From Bog-473 sp963791995 (lineage in GTDB: Bacteria; Actinomycetota; Acidimicrobiia; Acidimicrobiales; RAAP-2): a stretch of 64,000 nt of DNA. The DNA is taken from positions 62,001-126,000 of the forward strand of contig CAWBUQ010000011.1 in the NCBI GenBank assembly GCA_963791995.1, given 5' to 3'. Position numbers and translations under genes: made by a program. The notes under the pieces are model-generated. The model was not told where the DNA came from, ran no database searches, and saw nothing but the letters and a program-made list of their open reading frames with translations. Numbering within the stretch: position 1 is the stretch's first letter; the number at the start of each line of letters is the position of its first letter. Of this stretch, positions 1-9,219 are shown piece after piece.

Positions 1-928
1 CGATGTCGACGACGAGGACCGATCCGCTCGTCTGCGCATCGGGCGGCAGGTCGGCCGTTGCACCCCGGAACGAGAGCAGGCTTTCTTCATCACCGCTGAG
101 CACCTCGGGCTGTTGGCCGGTGATGGCCGCGGCGGCCCGCATGAACTCCTCGGCGTTGGCCGCGTCGCGGACAGCAGAGGTCGCGACGACCCGGGTCAGG
201 ACGACACCGGCCTCGTCCATGACCCGGCGGTACTCGCGCAAGACGGACAGGGTGCGTTCCACGGCTTCTGCCTCGAGGCGGTGGCTCGCATCGACACCCG
301 CTCCGAGGCGTGTGATTCGCATCAACCGCACCAGGACGGTGCCGTCGGGGACAACGACGATCAGGCGCGTCGAGTTCGTACCGCAATCGATCGCGGCCAC
401 CGGTCCGCGGACAAGCTCCACCACACCACCATCCACCATGAAGCGGTCTCGGTGCACCTCGAGCTCCTCGGCCGTCCATCGGCCGACAGGGTCCTCCCCG
501 CCGGCGAGATACCACGCCAGGTGGGCGTGGAGGCATTTCACCCCGCGGCGGGTCCCGCCGACACCGCCCGAGGGAACGGGGCCGCCGTAACCGGGCGGGA
601 TCAGCCGGTCCCGTGCGGCACCATGTGCGACATGCGCGGCCGCGACGGCCTCCGGCGGCACCGCCGCTGTCGCCCGCCGGACGCCCCCATCGGCCTCGAG
701 TCGGCTGACCGCATCACGCAACGCAGGGTCGACCAACCAGTAGCGGGTCGGCATAGGCCGTCCGTCATTGAGAAAGGGTGCGTTCTCGAGAACGGCCGGG
801 AGCCCATCACGACGGCGCACGACCACCTTGTACGCCCCGGCGGGCTCCCGCCCGAGCAACCGTGCCACGGTCTGGCGGTCGAGCGCGCCACCAGAAGGGA
901 CACCGGGATCCTGGGGTTCTGCCTGCAT
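1..928 (-). CDS. DUF501 - Ppx/GppA phosphatase in one frame (partial)
   Basis: An uninterrupted minus-strand frame starts at ATG 928 and leaves the window at base 1. The first ~163 residues are a DUF501 domain, with TRYWLVDP near residue 56 and GGTRRGVKCLHAH near residue 124. The frame then runs without a stop into the N-terminus of an exopolyphosphatase/guanosine pentaphosphatase (Ppx/GppA, actin-like ATPase fold), recognised by VAAIDCGTNSTRLIVV and a following RLGAGVD motif. In mycobacteria the two are adjacent separate genes (order eno, divIC-like, DUF501, ppx), and the same order is seen here. An internal ATG at 439 could be a separate ppx start. The expected role of the second part is polyphosphate or (p)ppGpp hydrolysis. 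The fusion could be real or could come from a base error removing a stop. Confidence 0.85.
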   Translation of the reverse strand, partial: MQAEPQDPGVPSGGALDRQTVARLLGREPAGAYKVVVRRRDGLPAVLENAPFLNDGRPMPTRYWLVDPALRDAVSRLEADGGVRRATAAVPPEAVAAAHVAHGAARDRLIPPGYGGPVPSGGVGGTRRGVKCLHAHLAWYLAGGEDPVGRWTAEELEVHRDRFMVDGGVVELVRGPVAAIDCGTNSTRLIVVVPDGTVLVRLMRITRLGAGVDASHRLEAEAVERTLSVLREYRRVMDEAGVVLTRVVATSAVRDAANAEEFMRAAAAITGQQPEVLSGDEESLLSFRGATADLPPDAQTSGSVLVVDI

Positions 929-1041
929 ACGCGCCACAGTTTGCCCCGGGCGACGAGGGTCTCCGACCGACACTGACCCGTCGGGCGGGAAAGCCGAGTC
1001 ACATGAGGCGGGAAGCCGAGCCCGTCGGCCAGAACGATCGG

Positions 1042-1689
1042 TCAGCGCCAGAACTCGAGGGCGTGGACCATGCGGGACACGAACCCTGCGCTCTGCTGGT
1101 TTCCTCCCCCCGTCGCCGTGTGACCCGTGGGGCCGCTGCCTGCAGACGTGGCCGTCGAGGAACCTGACGACGACGCGGGTGTGGTCGTCGTCGTCACGTC
1201 GCCGGGCGGCAGCTCGGGCGTGGCGGAGGGAATCACCGGGCCGCTGGTCCCGGGGTCACCCGCGTACGGTGTCTTGCCGGCCGTCGAGCCCGTTGGCGGA
1301 AGGACCTCGTAGGCCTGCTGGCCGGGCGTCACGAGCTGGTACTGCTCGCGCGCGATCCGCCCGATCTCGCCGGAATCGCTCAGGCTCTTCTGCTCCTGCG
1401 CCAACGCCGCGTCCTGCTGGTGCAGCGACGACAGTTGCGACTCGGTGCTCGCCAGGTCGGAGCGTTGACCGAGCAGCGATGTCGCCGGGAACCAGGCGAA
1501 GAGGACCACGGCCGAGACAACCACCGCACCCAGGAGCAGCAATCGCGATCGTCGAAGCTCGACAGAGCCGCGGTGCGGCTTGCGGACCCGGCTCTTCGCC
1601 CGGGCGTGTGCGCGCGGCTTCGCCCGGGCGTGTCCGCCTGGCTTAGCCCGGGCCAAACCGGGTTCCCCCGTGACTCGACAACGCAGCAC
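1042..1689 (-). CDS. FtsB/DivIC-like septum formation initiator
   Basis: A 215-residue bitopic membrane protein. It has a basic, repetitive N-terminus, one transmembrane segment around residues 50-68 (SRLLLLGAVVVSAVVLFAW), a short coiled coil (STESQLSSLHQQDAALAQE), and the REQYQLVTPGQQAYEVLP block typical of actinobacterial DivIC/FtsB. A Thr/Ser/Pro-rich tail follows. The family links early and late divisome proteins at the septum. The only start found is GTG 1689, which overlaps the end of eno by 47 bp. This places the Arg/Ala/Lys repeats inside the protein. Context (eno upstream, DUF501 downstream) matches the conserved actinobacterial order. Confidence 0.85.
   Translation of the reverse strand: MLRCRVTGEPGLARAKPGGHARAKPRAHARAKSRVRKPHRGSVELRRSRLLLLGAVVVSAVVLFAWFPATSLLGQRSDLASTESQLSSLHQQDAALAQEQKSLSDSGEIGRIAREQYQLVTPGQQAYEVLPPTGSTAGKTPYAGDPGTSGPVIPSATPELPPGDVTTTTTPASSSGSSTATSAGSGPTGHTATGGGNQQSAGFVSRMVHALEFWR
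1594..1653. repeat. 24-bp tandem repeat (2.5 copies)
   Basis: Two 24-bp units (1594-1617 and 1618-1641) differ at only three positions and are followed by a half unit (1642-1653). Read on the minus strand they encode an 8-residue repeat of the form ARAKPxxH in the cytoplasmic N-terminus of the FtsB-like protein. The last half unit lies over the end of eno. Confidence 0.85.
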
Positions 1690-2944
1690 CCCCCGGGAAG
1701 CCCGCCGACTGTCCCAGGTCCTCTTCGATCCGCAGCAACTGGTTGTACTTGGCGACCCGGTCCGAGCGGGCCGGCGCTCCCGTCTTGATCTGTCCGGCGT
1801 TCACCGCGACCGCGAGGTCGGCGATCGTCGTGTCCTCGGTCTCGCCGGAGCGGTGCGAGATCACCGTCGCGTACGAGGAGCGGTTGGCGAGCGCCACGGT
1901 ATCGAGCGTCTCGGTCAGCGTTCCGATCTGGTTGAGCTTGATGAGGATGGCATTGGCCACGCCGTCGCGCACCCCACGCTCGAGGATCTCGGCGTTGGTA
2001 ACGAAAATGTCGTCGCCAACCAACTGCAGCCGCCCGCCCAGTGCCTTGGTGTGAGCGGCCCACCCGTCCCAGTCCTCCTCCGCCATGCCGTCCTCGATCG
2101 ACACGATCGGGTACCGGTCGGCCAGGTCCACCCAGTAGTCGACGAGTTCGGCCGACGACAGCGTCTGTCCCTCGCCCGCGAGCACGTAGGAACCGTCCTC
2201 CCACAGCTCGCTGGTGGCAGGGTCGAGCGCGAGCGCGATCTCCTCACCGGGGACGCGCCCGGCGGACTCGATCGCCTCGAGCAGCAGCTTCACCGCGTCT
2301 TCATTCTGCGGGAGATCAGGCGCGAAGCCCCCTTCGTCACCAACGGCGGTCGAGAGACCGCGCGCGGCGAGCAGGGAGCGAAGCGAGTGATAGGTCTCGG
2401 CCCCCCACTGCAGCGCCTCGTGAAACGAGGCGGCCCCGACCGGCATCAACATGAACTCCTGAAAGTCGATGGAGTTGTCGGCGTGAACGCCGCCGTTGAG
2501 CACGTTCAACATGGGCACGGGGAGAGCATGTGCGTTGGTTCCACCGATCGACCGGTAGAGCGGCACCTCGAGGTCGTCAGCCAACGCTTTGGCACATGCG
2601 AGAGACACGGCCAGCATGGCGTTCGCTCCGAGGCGGCCCTTGTCCGGCGTCCCGTCGAGATCGATCATGGCGAAGTCGACAGCGCGCTGATCAAGTGCAT
2701 CGAAGCCGCAGACGACCTGGGCGATCTCGCCGTTCACGTGCGACACGGCGCGGAGCACGCCCTTGCCCGAATACCGGTCGCCGCCGTCGCGCAGCTCGAC
2801 TGCCTCTCGGATGCCGGTCGACGCGCCCGATGGCGCGATGGCACGACCGCGAGCGCCTGAATCCAGGAGCACTTCGGCCTCGACGGTCGGGTTCCCGCGG
2901 GAGTCGAGGACCTCGCGCCCGATCACGTGCTCAATGGTGCTCAC
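1643..2944 (-). CDS. eno: Enolase
   Basis: Full-length enolase (433 residues) converting 2-phosphoglycerate to phosphoenolpyruvate. Visible landmarks are the N-terminal REVLDSRGNPTVE, the catalytic-loop SGASTG, GDEGGFAP carrying the catalytic Glu, the metal ligands in VSIEDGMAEED, the catalytic Lys in ILIKLNQIGT, and SHRSGETEDT. The start is GTG 2944, preceded by a GA-rich ribosome-binding site (GAGGAGAG). The 3' end overlaps the start of the divisome gene by 47 bp, so the two are probably co-transcribed and coupled. Confidence 0.97.
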   Translation of the reverse strand: MSTIEHVIGREVLDSRGNPTVEAEVLLDSGARGRAIAPSGASTGIREAVELRDGGDRYSGKGVLRAVSHVNGEIAQVVCGFDALDQRAVDFAMIDLDGTPDKGRLGANAMLAVSLACAKALADDLEVPLYRSIGGTNAHALPVPMLNVLNGGVHADNSIDFQEFMLMPVGAASFHEALQWGAETYHSLRSLLAARGLSTAVGDEGGFAPDLPQNEDAVKLLLEAIESAGRVPGEEIALALDPATSELWEDGSYVLAGEGQTLSSAELVDYWVDLADRYPIVSIEDGMAEEDWDGWAAHTKALGGRLQLVGDDIFVTNAEILERGVRDGVANAILIKLNQIGTLTETLDTVALANRSSYATVISHRSGETEDTTIADLAVAVNAGQIKTGAPARSDRVAKYNQLLRIEEDLGQSAGFPGGAALSSHGGTRFGPG

Positions 2945-2991
2945 GACATCTCTCCTCGGCGTCTCCCCTGGCGGGACACCAGGAACAAAGA

Positions 2992-4461
2992 CTAGCGGTT
3001 GCGATTCCCCTGATCGGGGACGCCTTCGGCCTCGAGGATCCCCGCGCGCAAGGCCAAGGCGCGGTCGCGCAACGCTTGTTCCGCATCCACCCCGAGGCGC
3101 TGCGCCAGGTTCGCGACGGCGAAGAGAATCTCCCCGACCTGACGGTCAGCCTCGTCCGGTTCGTTCGACAACGGGGCGTCGGGATGCGGATCGCTGGCTT
3201 CCGCACGCTCCTCCAACGCCGCGAGGACAGCGGTGGCCGAGCCGTCGGTCCCGGCGGCGGGGTCCAGCCCGACCGAGCGCGCCTTGCGCACGAGCTTCGT
3301 CGTGAGCATGAGAGCAGGAAGTGCAGAAGGGATCCCCTCGGTCACGCTGTGCCGGCCCTTCTCCGCCTTCTTGATGTCCTCCCAGTTCTGGGCCACCTGC
3401 TCGGCACCGTCGACCGAGACGTCGGCGAAGACGTGGGGGTGGCGATGGACCAGCTTGTCGTGCACGCCGCGGGCGACATCCGCCAGGTCGAACCGGCCCT
3501 CTTCGTCAGCCAGGCATGCGTGAAAGACGATCTGGAAGAGCAGGTCGCCCAGCTCCTCTCGCAGGTGCTCGGCGGTCTCGTCGGGGGCGCCGGCGCCGGA
3601 TGGACGCGGGCCGTCCGCTCCATCGAGCGCGGCGAGGGCGTCGACCACCTCGTAGCACTCCTCGACGAGGTGGGGCATGAGCGAGGCATGTGTCTGTGCC
3701 CCGTCCCAGGGGCAGCGTGTCCGCAGCGTCTCCATCAGCGCGACGAGGCGTCCAACCTCGGTGGCGGGCTCGCCCGCGGCCCACCGGGGCGCACCCGACC
3801 AGGCCGGGATGTAGACCGAGGTCAGGTGATCGGGCTCAATGGTGCGATCGAGCTCCCACCAGTCGACCGTCACCACCTGTTGGTCGGGCAGTCCGAGGTG
3901 ATGCAGGATCACCGGACGCGGCGGCGCTGTTGCCGTGTCCTCCACGCTCAGCTTCAGGTTCGAGAGGACTTGACGCGACCAGCACTGCGCGGCGAGCAGC
4001 GGGCCCGGCCCGAGGTGCGCGGACCCCGGTGCACTCGCATCGAGCAGAAGGACCCCCTGGGCCAGCGGGTCGATCTCCAGGGCGGCCCACGCCAGGTCGA
4101 GGAAGGACAAGGCAGGCACCACGGTGATATCCACCCGCTCATCGGCACGCAGGAGCTCGACCGTGCGCTCGGCGACGAGAGGCGACCCCGGGACCGCATA
4201 GACGACGGGATCCGGTGCAGCCCCGACCGCTACCCCGATCAGTCTCTCGACGATCCCGCGATAGACGTCTTCGAACGTGGGTGCGGACTCGTAGAGATCG
4301 TCGAACGCCTCCAGCTCCCCCAGGGTCTCGGCGGCAGGGTGACGGCGCGTGCGCAGAAAGACGCGGGGCGACGAGGCCAGGAGGGCGGCGACGCGGTCAC
4401 CGAGCAGTGCGGGTCCGGCGGGCCCGAGGCCCACCACGGTGACGTGGGGGCGCGCCGCCAC
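2992..4461 (-). CDS. mazG: MazG family protein with N-terminal tetrapyrrole-methylase domain
   Basis: Two-domain protein of 489 residues like Bacillus YabN. Residues ~1-230 form a SAM-dependent tetrapyrrole-methylase-like domain (HVTVVGLGPAGPALLGDRV at the N-terminus, AVPGSPLVAERT further on). Residues ~260-480 are a MazG nucleotide pyrophosphohydrolase with CPWDGAQTHASL, the EExxE-type metal site (LVEECYEVVDAL; LREELGDLLFQIVFH), and a second degenerate MazG repeat. Expected role: hydrolysis of (possibly damaged) NTPs; the methylase half has no settled function. The start chosen is GTG 4461, two bases after the stop of the upstream foldase gene. The longer frame upstream to 4752 is the reverse frame of that gene. 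Confidence 0.9.
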   Translation of the reverse strand: MAARPHVTVVGLGPAGPALLGDRVAALLASSPRVFLRTRRHPAAETLGELEAFDDLYESAPTFEDVYRGIVERLIGVAVGAAPDPVVYAVPGSPLVAERTVELLRADERVDITVVPALSFLDLAWAALEIDPLAQGVLLLDASAPGSAHLGPGPLLAAQCWSRQVLSNLKLSVEDTATAPPRPVILHHLGLPDQQVVTVDWWELDRTIEPDHLTSVYIPAWSGAPRWAAGEPATEVGRLVALMETLRTRCPWDGAQTHASLMPHLVEECYEVVDALAALDGADGPRPSGAGAPDETAEHLREELGDLLFQIVFHACLADEEGRFDLADVARGVHDKLVHRHPHVFADVSVDGAEQVAQNWEDIKKAEKGRHSVTEGIPSALPALMLTTKLVRKARSVGLDPAAGTDGSATAVLAALEERAEASDPHPDAPLSNEPDEADRQVGEILFAVANLAQRLGVDAEQALRDRALALRAGILEAEGVPDQGNRNR

Positions 4462-4463
4462 GC

Positions 4464-5615
4464 TCAGCCGCTGAAGGGACTGGACGACGCCGACGACGCG
4501 GTCGACTGCACCTCGTTCGCCGGCGCGTTCAGGACGTCGGAACGCGCCGGCGTGAAGGGAACGAAGACCGAACCCTGGTTCGGCACCCATTCGCCGTAAC
4601 GCGGATCGACGCTCACCGAGGAGCGGCGCTCGGCCGCCCGCAAGGCGGTCTGGGTGATGGTCGCCTTCACCTGGTCGACGGCACTGGACACGGCGGACGT
4701 CGCCTTCGCAAACGACGACGGTCCCCGAGAGGTGAACTGAATCAAGATCCACGTGCCGTTGTCATCGATGGGGGCCGACACGGCACCGGTGGCGAGCTTC
4801 TGGACGTTGGCGCTGGACGGAAGCTCCGACACCAGGTCCGAAAGCACTGCGCACCCCTGGGGGCCACCCTGGGTGGACTGCGATGCCACCTGGGAGAACG
4901 GCGTCCCGGAGGCCGCGGCAGCCGCCCCCGCCTGGGCCGCGCTCTCGCTGGAGTAGGCGGCGACGGTGAAGCACACCGTGTCGAACTGGGACTGGTGCTG
5001 CCCGAAATAGTGCTGCAAGTCCGCCGTGCTCGACCCCATGCCCGACAGGAGGTCTTGGAGCGCCAGGACATTGGCCACGAACTGCACCTGCTCGTCGACG
5101 AACGAGGCCGGCATGGACATCAGCACCTGCTGGCCGGTGATGGCCTGGCCGGACACGCTGCAGGTGTAGTGCGGATTCTGCCCTTCGGCGGTTTGCGCGA
5201 CCTCGGACATCACGCTCGTGATTTCCCCTGTGAGCTCGCTGCGAGCGCGTGTGAGATCGGCCTGCGTCAACGTCACGTGGTGCGACGTTGCTTGCTGCTG
5301 CACGATCTCCTGGTTGACTTCGGTGTCGAGATACGTCGCGGCGAACCCGGTGGTCGCCGTGGGATTGTCACCGGCGTTCTGGCCCTGGCCCGCACCTGTC
5401 ACGGGAGGGAGTTGCCCGCCCCCCGATGACAGGTATTCCTGTGAGTTCAGGTAGCACTGGTAGTCCGCGGACTTGGAAATGGCATTCATGTCCGAGTTGA
5501 ACGACTGCTGACTGATGGCCGAGCCGTTGACCACCGCCGCGTTGGTGGGTACGGCGAACGCGGCCGCGGCAAGGCCGCCGCCGAGAAGCACGAGGAGGAC
5601 GAGGAACCACTTCAC
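4464..5615 (-). CDS. SurA/PpiC-like secreted peptidyl-prolyl isomerase
   Basis: 383 residues with a signal peptide or anchor (KWFLVLLVLLGGGLAAAAFA), a SurA_N-like helical chaperone region (about 30-230), and a C-terminal parvulin-like segment (about 240-350: SGTPFSQVASQST, VSELPSSANVQKLATG, PIDDNGTWILIQ). The Ser-rich C-terminus may be disordered. It is likely an extracytoplasmic folding factor. The start GTG 5615 is supported by a -10 hexamer (TAGCAT, 5630-5625) nine bases upstream, suggesting a leaderless transcript that also feeds mazG and eno downstream. In some actinobacteria a parvulin gene sits between mfd and mazG, as here. Confidence 0.8.
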   Translation of the reverse strand: MKWFLVLLVLLGGGLAAAAFAVPTNAAVVNGSAISQQSFNSDMNAISKSADYQCYLNSQEYLSSGGGQLPPVTGAGQGQNAGDNPTATTGFAATYLDTEVNQEIVQQQATSHHVTLTQADLTRARSELTGEITSVMSEVAQTAEGQNPHYTCSVSGQAITGQQVLMSMPASFVDEQVQFVANVLALQDLLSGMGSSTADLQHYFGQHQSQFDTVCFTVAAYSSESAAQAGAAAAASGTPFSQVASQSTQGGPQGCAVLSDLVSELPSSANVQKLATGAVSAPIDDNGTWILIQFTSRGPSSFAKATSAVSSAVDQVKATITQTALRAAERRSSVSVDPRYGEWVPNQGSVFVPFTPARSDVLNAPANEVQSTASSASSSPFSG

Positions 5616-5624
5616 GCGCCGGGC

Positions 5625-5630
5625 ATGCTA
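5625..5630 (-). promoter_or_regulatory. -10 element of the SurA-like gene
   Basis: TAGCAT on the minus strand, nine bases before GTG 5615, inside the 3' end of mfd. It fits TANNNT at leaderless spacing. Confidence 0.5.
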
Positions 5631-8600
5631 CAAGGTGTCCCCTCCGGGACTCACATCGGCAGGGGGCAACAATTCCTCTATGACGCCCCGTACCGCGTCG
5701 GCCGGCGAGTCGCCGTTCGTGATCGGCACCAGGAGCTGCCCCACGTTCTCCCGGTACGTCGCATTCGGCGCGAGACGCCTCAGCCGGACCTGCGCACTGG
5801 CCGGCAGGGCGACCGGGGAAACCCGCACCACCGGCTGGCGGGATCCCCCGAGGCGGCCGGGGTTCATGACGATCTCGCCGATGCCGCGCGCCAGCGCGGC
5901 GGCCCGCAGGCGGGCGAGCGACAACAGGCCCAACGCCGCCGCCGGCAGCGGCCCGTAGCGGTCCACCCACTCGGCGCCGATGTCGTCGACGTCGGCGAGG
6001 GTGGCCGCCGAGGCCAGGCGCCGGTACGCCTCGAGCCGGGCGTCCTCGGCGGCCACGTAGTCCTTGGGCAGGTGGGCGTCCCCGGGCACGTCGATGGACA
6101 CGCTCGGTGGCGTGGGCCGGGCCTCCCCCCTGGCTTCGGCCACCGCCTCGGCCACGAGCTGGACGTAGAGGTCGTAGCCGACGGCGGCGATGTGGCCTGA
6201 TTGATCGGAACCCAAGATGTTGCCGGCACCCCGGATCTCGAGGTCACGCATGGCGATCTTGAACCCAGATCCGAGCTCGGTGTGCTCGCCGATGGTGCGG
6301 AGCCGCTCGTAGGCCTGCTCGGAGAGCACCCGGTCGGCCGGGTGGAACAGGTAGGCGTAGGCGCGCTGGCCGCCGCGTCCCACGCGGCCGCGGATCTGAT
6401 GCAGCTGACCCAGCCCGAGAAGGTCCGCCCGGTCGACGATCAGCGTGTTGACCGAGGGCATGTCGATGCCCGACTCGATGATGGTGGTGCACACCAGGAC
6501 GTCGTAGCGACGCTCCCAGAAGTCGAGCACGACCGTCTCGAGGCTTCCCTCGTCCATCTGCCCGTGCGCGATGGCGATCCGCGCCTCGGGCACGAGGTCA
6601 CGGAGCTCGCGTGCGACGCGGTCGATGTCCGAGACCCGGTTGTGGACGTAGAAGGCCTGGCCCTCGCGCAGGAGCTCACGTCGCAACGCCTCACTGACCG
6701 CGGAGGGATCGTGTTCGCCGACGTAGGTCAAGATGGGCCGCCGATCGGCCGGCGGGGTGTTGACCATGCTGAGGTCCCGGATCCCTGTCAGTGCCATCTC
6801 CAGTGTGCGCGGGATGGGGCTGGCGGTCAGCGTCAAGACGTCGACACCCTCGGCCATTCGCTTCACGGCTTCCTTGTGGGTGACTCCGAAACGCTGCTCC
6901 TCGTCCACGACGAGAAGGCCGAGCTGCTTGAAGACGACGTCTTGGGCCAAGAGGCGATGCGTGCCGATGACCACATCGACGGTTCCGTCCGACAACCCGT
7001 CGACGACCGCCTTCTGCTGCGCCGGCGACAAGAATCGGCTGAGCAGCTCGACGCGGACCGGGTAGGGCGCGTAGCGGTCAGCGAAGGTCTGCGCGTGCTG
7101 GCTCGCCAGCAGGGTGGTCGGGACGAGAACCGCCGCCTGCGTGCCGTCCTGCACCGCCTTGAAGACCGCCCGGACGGCGACTTCGGTCTTGCCGAAGCCG
7201 ACGTCCCCGCACACGAGCCGGTCCATCGGGCGCGGCTCTTCCATGTCGGCCTTGACCTCGGCAATCGCCTTGAGCTGGTCGTCGGTCTCGACGAAGGGGA
7301 AGGACGAGTCCATCTCGCTCTGCCAGGGCGTGTCGGGCGCGAAGGCATGACCCTCGACGGCGAGGCGGCGGCGGTAGAGCTGGACCAGCTCCGCGGCGAC
7401 CTCACCGGCCGCCGCCCTCGCCTTGGCCCGGGTTCGCTGCCAGTCCGCGCCACCCATCTTCGAGAGCGTCGGCGACTCGCCGCCGCTGTAGGGGGTGATC
7501 GCTTCGATCTGCTCGACCGGGAGGTAGAGGCGGTCCGAGCCGCGGTACTGCAGGATCAGGTAGTCGCGGGTGGTGCCGCCCATGGTGCGCGACGTCACCC
7601 CCTCGAAGCGCGCCACGCCGTGCTGGCGGTGGACGACGAAGCTCCCCACTTCGAGGTCGTCGAAGAAGCCGTCCGCCGCCCGCGCCCGCGGCCGGGCCCG
7701 CCGGTGCGGCATGCGCCGCCCGGTGACGTCGGTCTCGGAGAGGACCGCGACCTTGGCGTCGGGCAGGATGAAGCCGTTGGTCACCGGTGCCGGCACGACC
7801 ACGGCGCCCGGTCTCGCCGGAGTGGCGTCGAGCACCGGGGCGTGGACGCCCTGTTCGGCCAGGGTGGCGGCGAGCCGGGCCGCGCCGGACGCGGTGGCGG
7901 CGCACAGGGTGACGGAGAACCCCTGGCCGACCAGCCGGGTCACCCCAGCGGCCAGGCGGGCCGGGTCACCCGCCACCGGTTCGAATCGTTGCACCCCGAG
8001 TACAGGAACCGACGGCCCTTCGGGGACCGACGGCATTGTCGTCACCGCAGCGGGGCAGTCCCGCAGCAGGCGCTCGAAGGCGACGTGCAGGCGGGGGAAG
8101 GCGTCCTCGTCGCCCTTGGCCCCCCACGTGGCGGCCAGCGTCTCAGCCAGCGCCGCCTCCTCGTCGAGCAGCTGCGCGCCCCTGTCCCGGATGCGCTTGG
8201 GTTCGATGAGGATCACCTGGCCGGCCGCCGGCAGCAGGTCCGGCAGGACACGCTCGGTGGCCTCCAAGAACGGCAGCCACGACTCCATGCCGTCGAACTG
8301 GTCGCCGCGCGCCAACCGGTCCCACACCGACATGCCCCAGGGGCGGCGGGCTCCGAGGCCCTCGGCTGCGGTCCGCATCTCCTCGGTCAGCACGAGCTCC
8401 CGGCAGCCGTAGAGGGCGACCGCGTCCAAGTCGCCCGACGAGCGCTGGTCGCTGATGGAGAACGCCGTGAGGCGGTCCACCTCGTCGCCCCACAGGTCGA
8501 TGCGCACCGGCTCGTCCGCAGTGGAGGGAAAGATGTCGACGATGCCACCGCGTACGGCGAACTCGCCGCGGTGCTCGACCTGGTGCTCACGCCGGTAGCC

Positions 8601-9212
8601 GCGCGCCACCAACTCGGGCAGCAGCGCATCGAGCTCGAGCTGCTGCCCCGGCCGCACCACGACCGGAGCCGTCGCGCCCAACGGGCCGAGCCGTTGGAGC
8701 AGCGCGCGCACCGGGGTGACGATCACCCTCGGCGCCGGCACCCCGAGGTCGTCGCGTTCGGCGTCACCACCCGCCAGCGCGTCGAGCACGGCCAGGCGCC
8801 GGCCCATCGTCTCGACCTCCGGGCTGACGCGCTCGAAGGGAAGCGTCTCCCACGCCGGCAGCACCACGACGGGACCGCGGACCGCGCCGGCGACGCTGGA
8901 TTCGCCCGTCGCCGGCGCCGGCGTACTGCTCCCTAAGCCCGTCGCGTCGATGAGGCAGGAGAGGTCGTCGCCCAGTCGTTCCGCATCGAGCCCTGTCGCG
9001 GTCACCACGACCAGCGGTGCGCGCTCGGTGAAGGCCGCCAGGGCGGCGACGACGACGGCCTGCGCCGCCTCGGGAACGGCGACGGTCGCGTCGGCCGCAC
9101 CGACCACGGCGGCCAGCACGGGATCGCTGCGCAAGAGGCGCGGCACCGCGGCCAGCGCACCGGCGGCGGCGGACGAGCCGGGTGAGCGGAGGGGCCGGTG
9201 GGCGGTCGTCAC
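5628..9212 (-). CDS. mfd: Transcription-repair coupling factor Mfd
   Basis: Complete, unbroken 1194-residue Mfd. N-terminal UvrB-like domains are followed by the RNA-polymerase-interacting domain (FVVHRQHGVARFEGV...LILQYRGSDRLYLPVEQ) and the translocase motor: Walker A GDVGFGKTEVA, motif II DEEQRFG, TLTASPIPRTLEMAL, and motif VI LHQIRGRVGRGGQ. A C-terminal TRCF domain follows. It displaces stalled RNA polymerase and recruits UvrA. GTG start at 9212, seven bases after the pth stop. Confidence 0.97.
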   Translation of the reverse strand: MTTAHRPLRSPGSSAAAGALAAVPRLLRSDPVLAAVVGAADATVAVPEAAQAVVVAALAAFTERAPLVVVTATGLDAERLGDDLSCLIDATGLGSSTPAPATGESSVAGAVRGPVVVLPAWETLPFERVSPEVETMGRRLAVLDALAGGDAERDDLGVPAPRVIVTPVRALLQRLGPLGATAPVVVRPGQQLELDALLPELVARGYRREHQVEHRGEFAVRGGIVDIFPSTADEPVRIDLWGDEVDRLTAFSISDQRSSGDLDAVALYGCRELVLTEEMRTAAEGLGARRPWGMSVWDRLARGDQFDGMESWLPFLEATERVLPDLLPAAGQVILIEPKRIRDRGAQLLDEEAALAETLAATWGAKGDEDAFPRLHVAFERLLRDCPAAVTTMPSVPEGPSVPVLGVQRFEPVAGDPARLAAGVTRLVGQGFSVTLCAATASGAARLAATLAEQGVHAPVLDATPARPGAVVVPAPVTNGFILPDAKVAVLSETDVTGRRMPHRRARPRARAADGFFDDLEVGSFVVHRQHGVARFEGVTSRTMGGTTRDYLILQYRGSDRLYLPVEQIEAITPYSGGESPTLSKMGGADWQRTRAKARAAAGEVAAELVQLYRRRLAVEGHAFAPDTPWQSEMDSSFPFVETDDQLKAIAEVKADMEEPRPMDRLVCGDVGFGKTEVAVRAVFKAVQDGTQAAVLVPTTLLASQHAQTFADRYAPYPVRVELLSRFLSPAQQKAVVDGLSDGTVDVVIGTHRLLAQDVVFKQLGLLVVDEEQRFGVTHKEAVKRMAEGVDVLTLTASPIPRTLEMALTGIRDLSMVNTPPADRRPILTYVGEHDPSAVSEALRRELLREGQAFYVHNRVSDIDRVARELRDLVPEARIAIAHGQMDEGSLETVVLDFWERRYDVLVCTTIIESGIDMPSVNTLIVDRADLLGLGQLHQIRGRVGRGGQRAYAYLFHPADRVLSEQAYERLRTIGEHTELGSGFKIAMRDLEIRGAGNILGSDQSGHIAAVGYDLYVQLVAEAVAEARGEARPTPPSVSIDVPGDAHLPKDYVAAEDARLEAYRRLASAATLADVDDIGAEWVDRYGPLPAAALGLLSLARLRAAALARGIGEIVMNPGRLGGSRQPVVRVSPVALPASAQVRLRRLAPNATYRENVGQLLVPITNGDSPADAVRGVIEELLPPADVSPGGDTL

Positions 9213-9219
9213 GTCGCGA

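Noticed and set aside
3..590. Plus-strand ORF at the window edge
   Set aside because: Shadow of the DUF501-Ppx frame on the other strand; Arg/Ser/Pro-rich composition typical of antisense high-GC frames.
6201..8936. Long plus-strand frame of 911 codons
   Set aside because: It is the antisense shadow of mfd, which carries all the helicase motifs.
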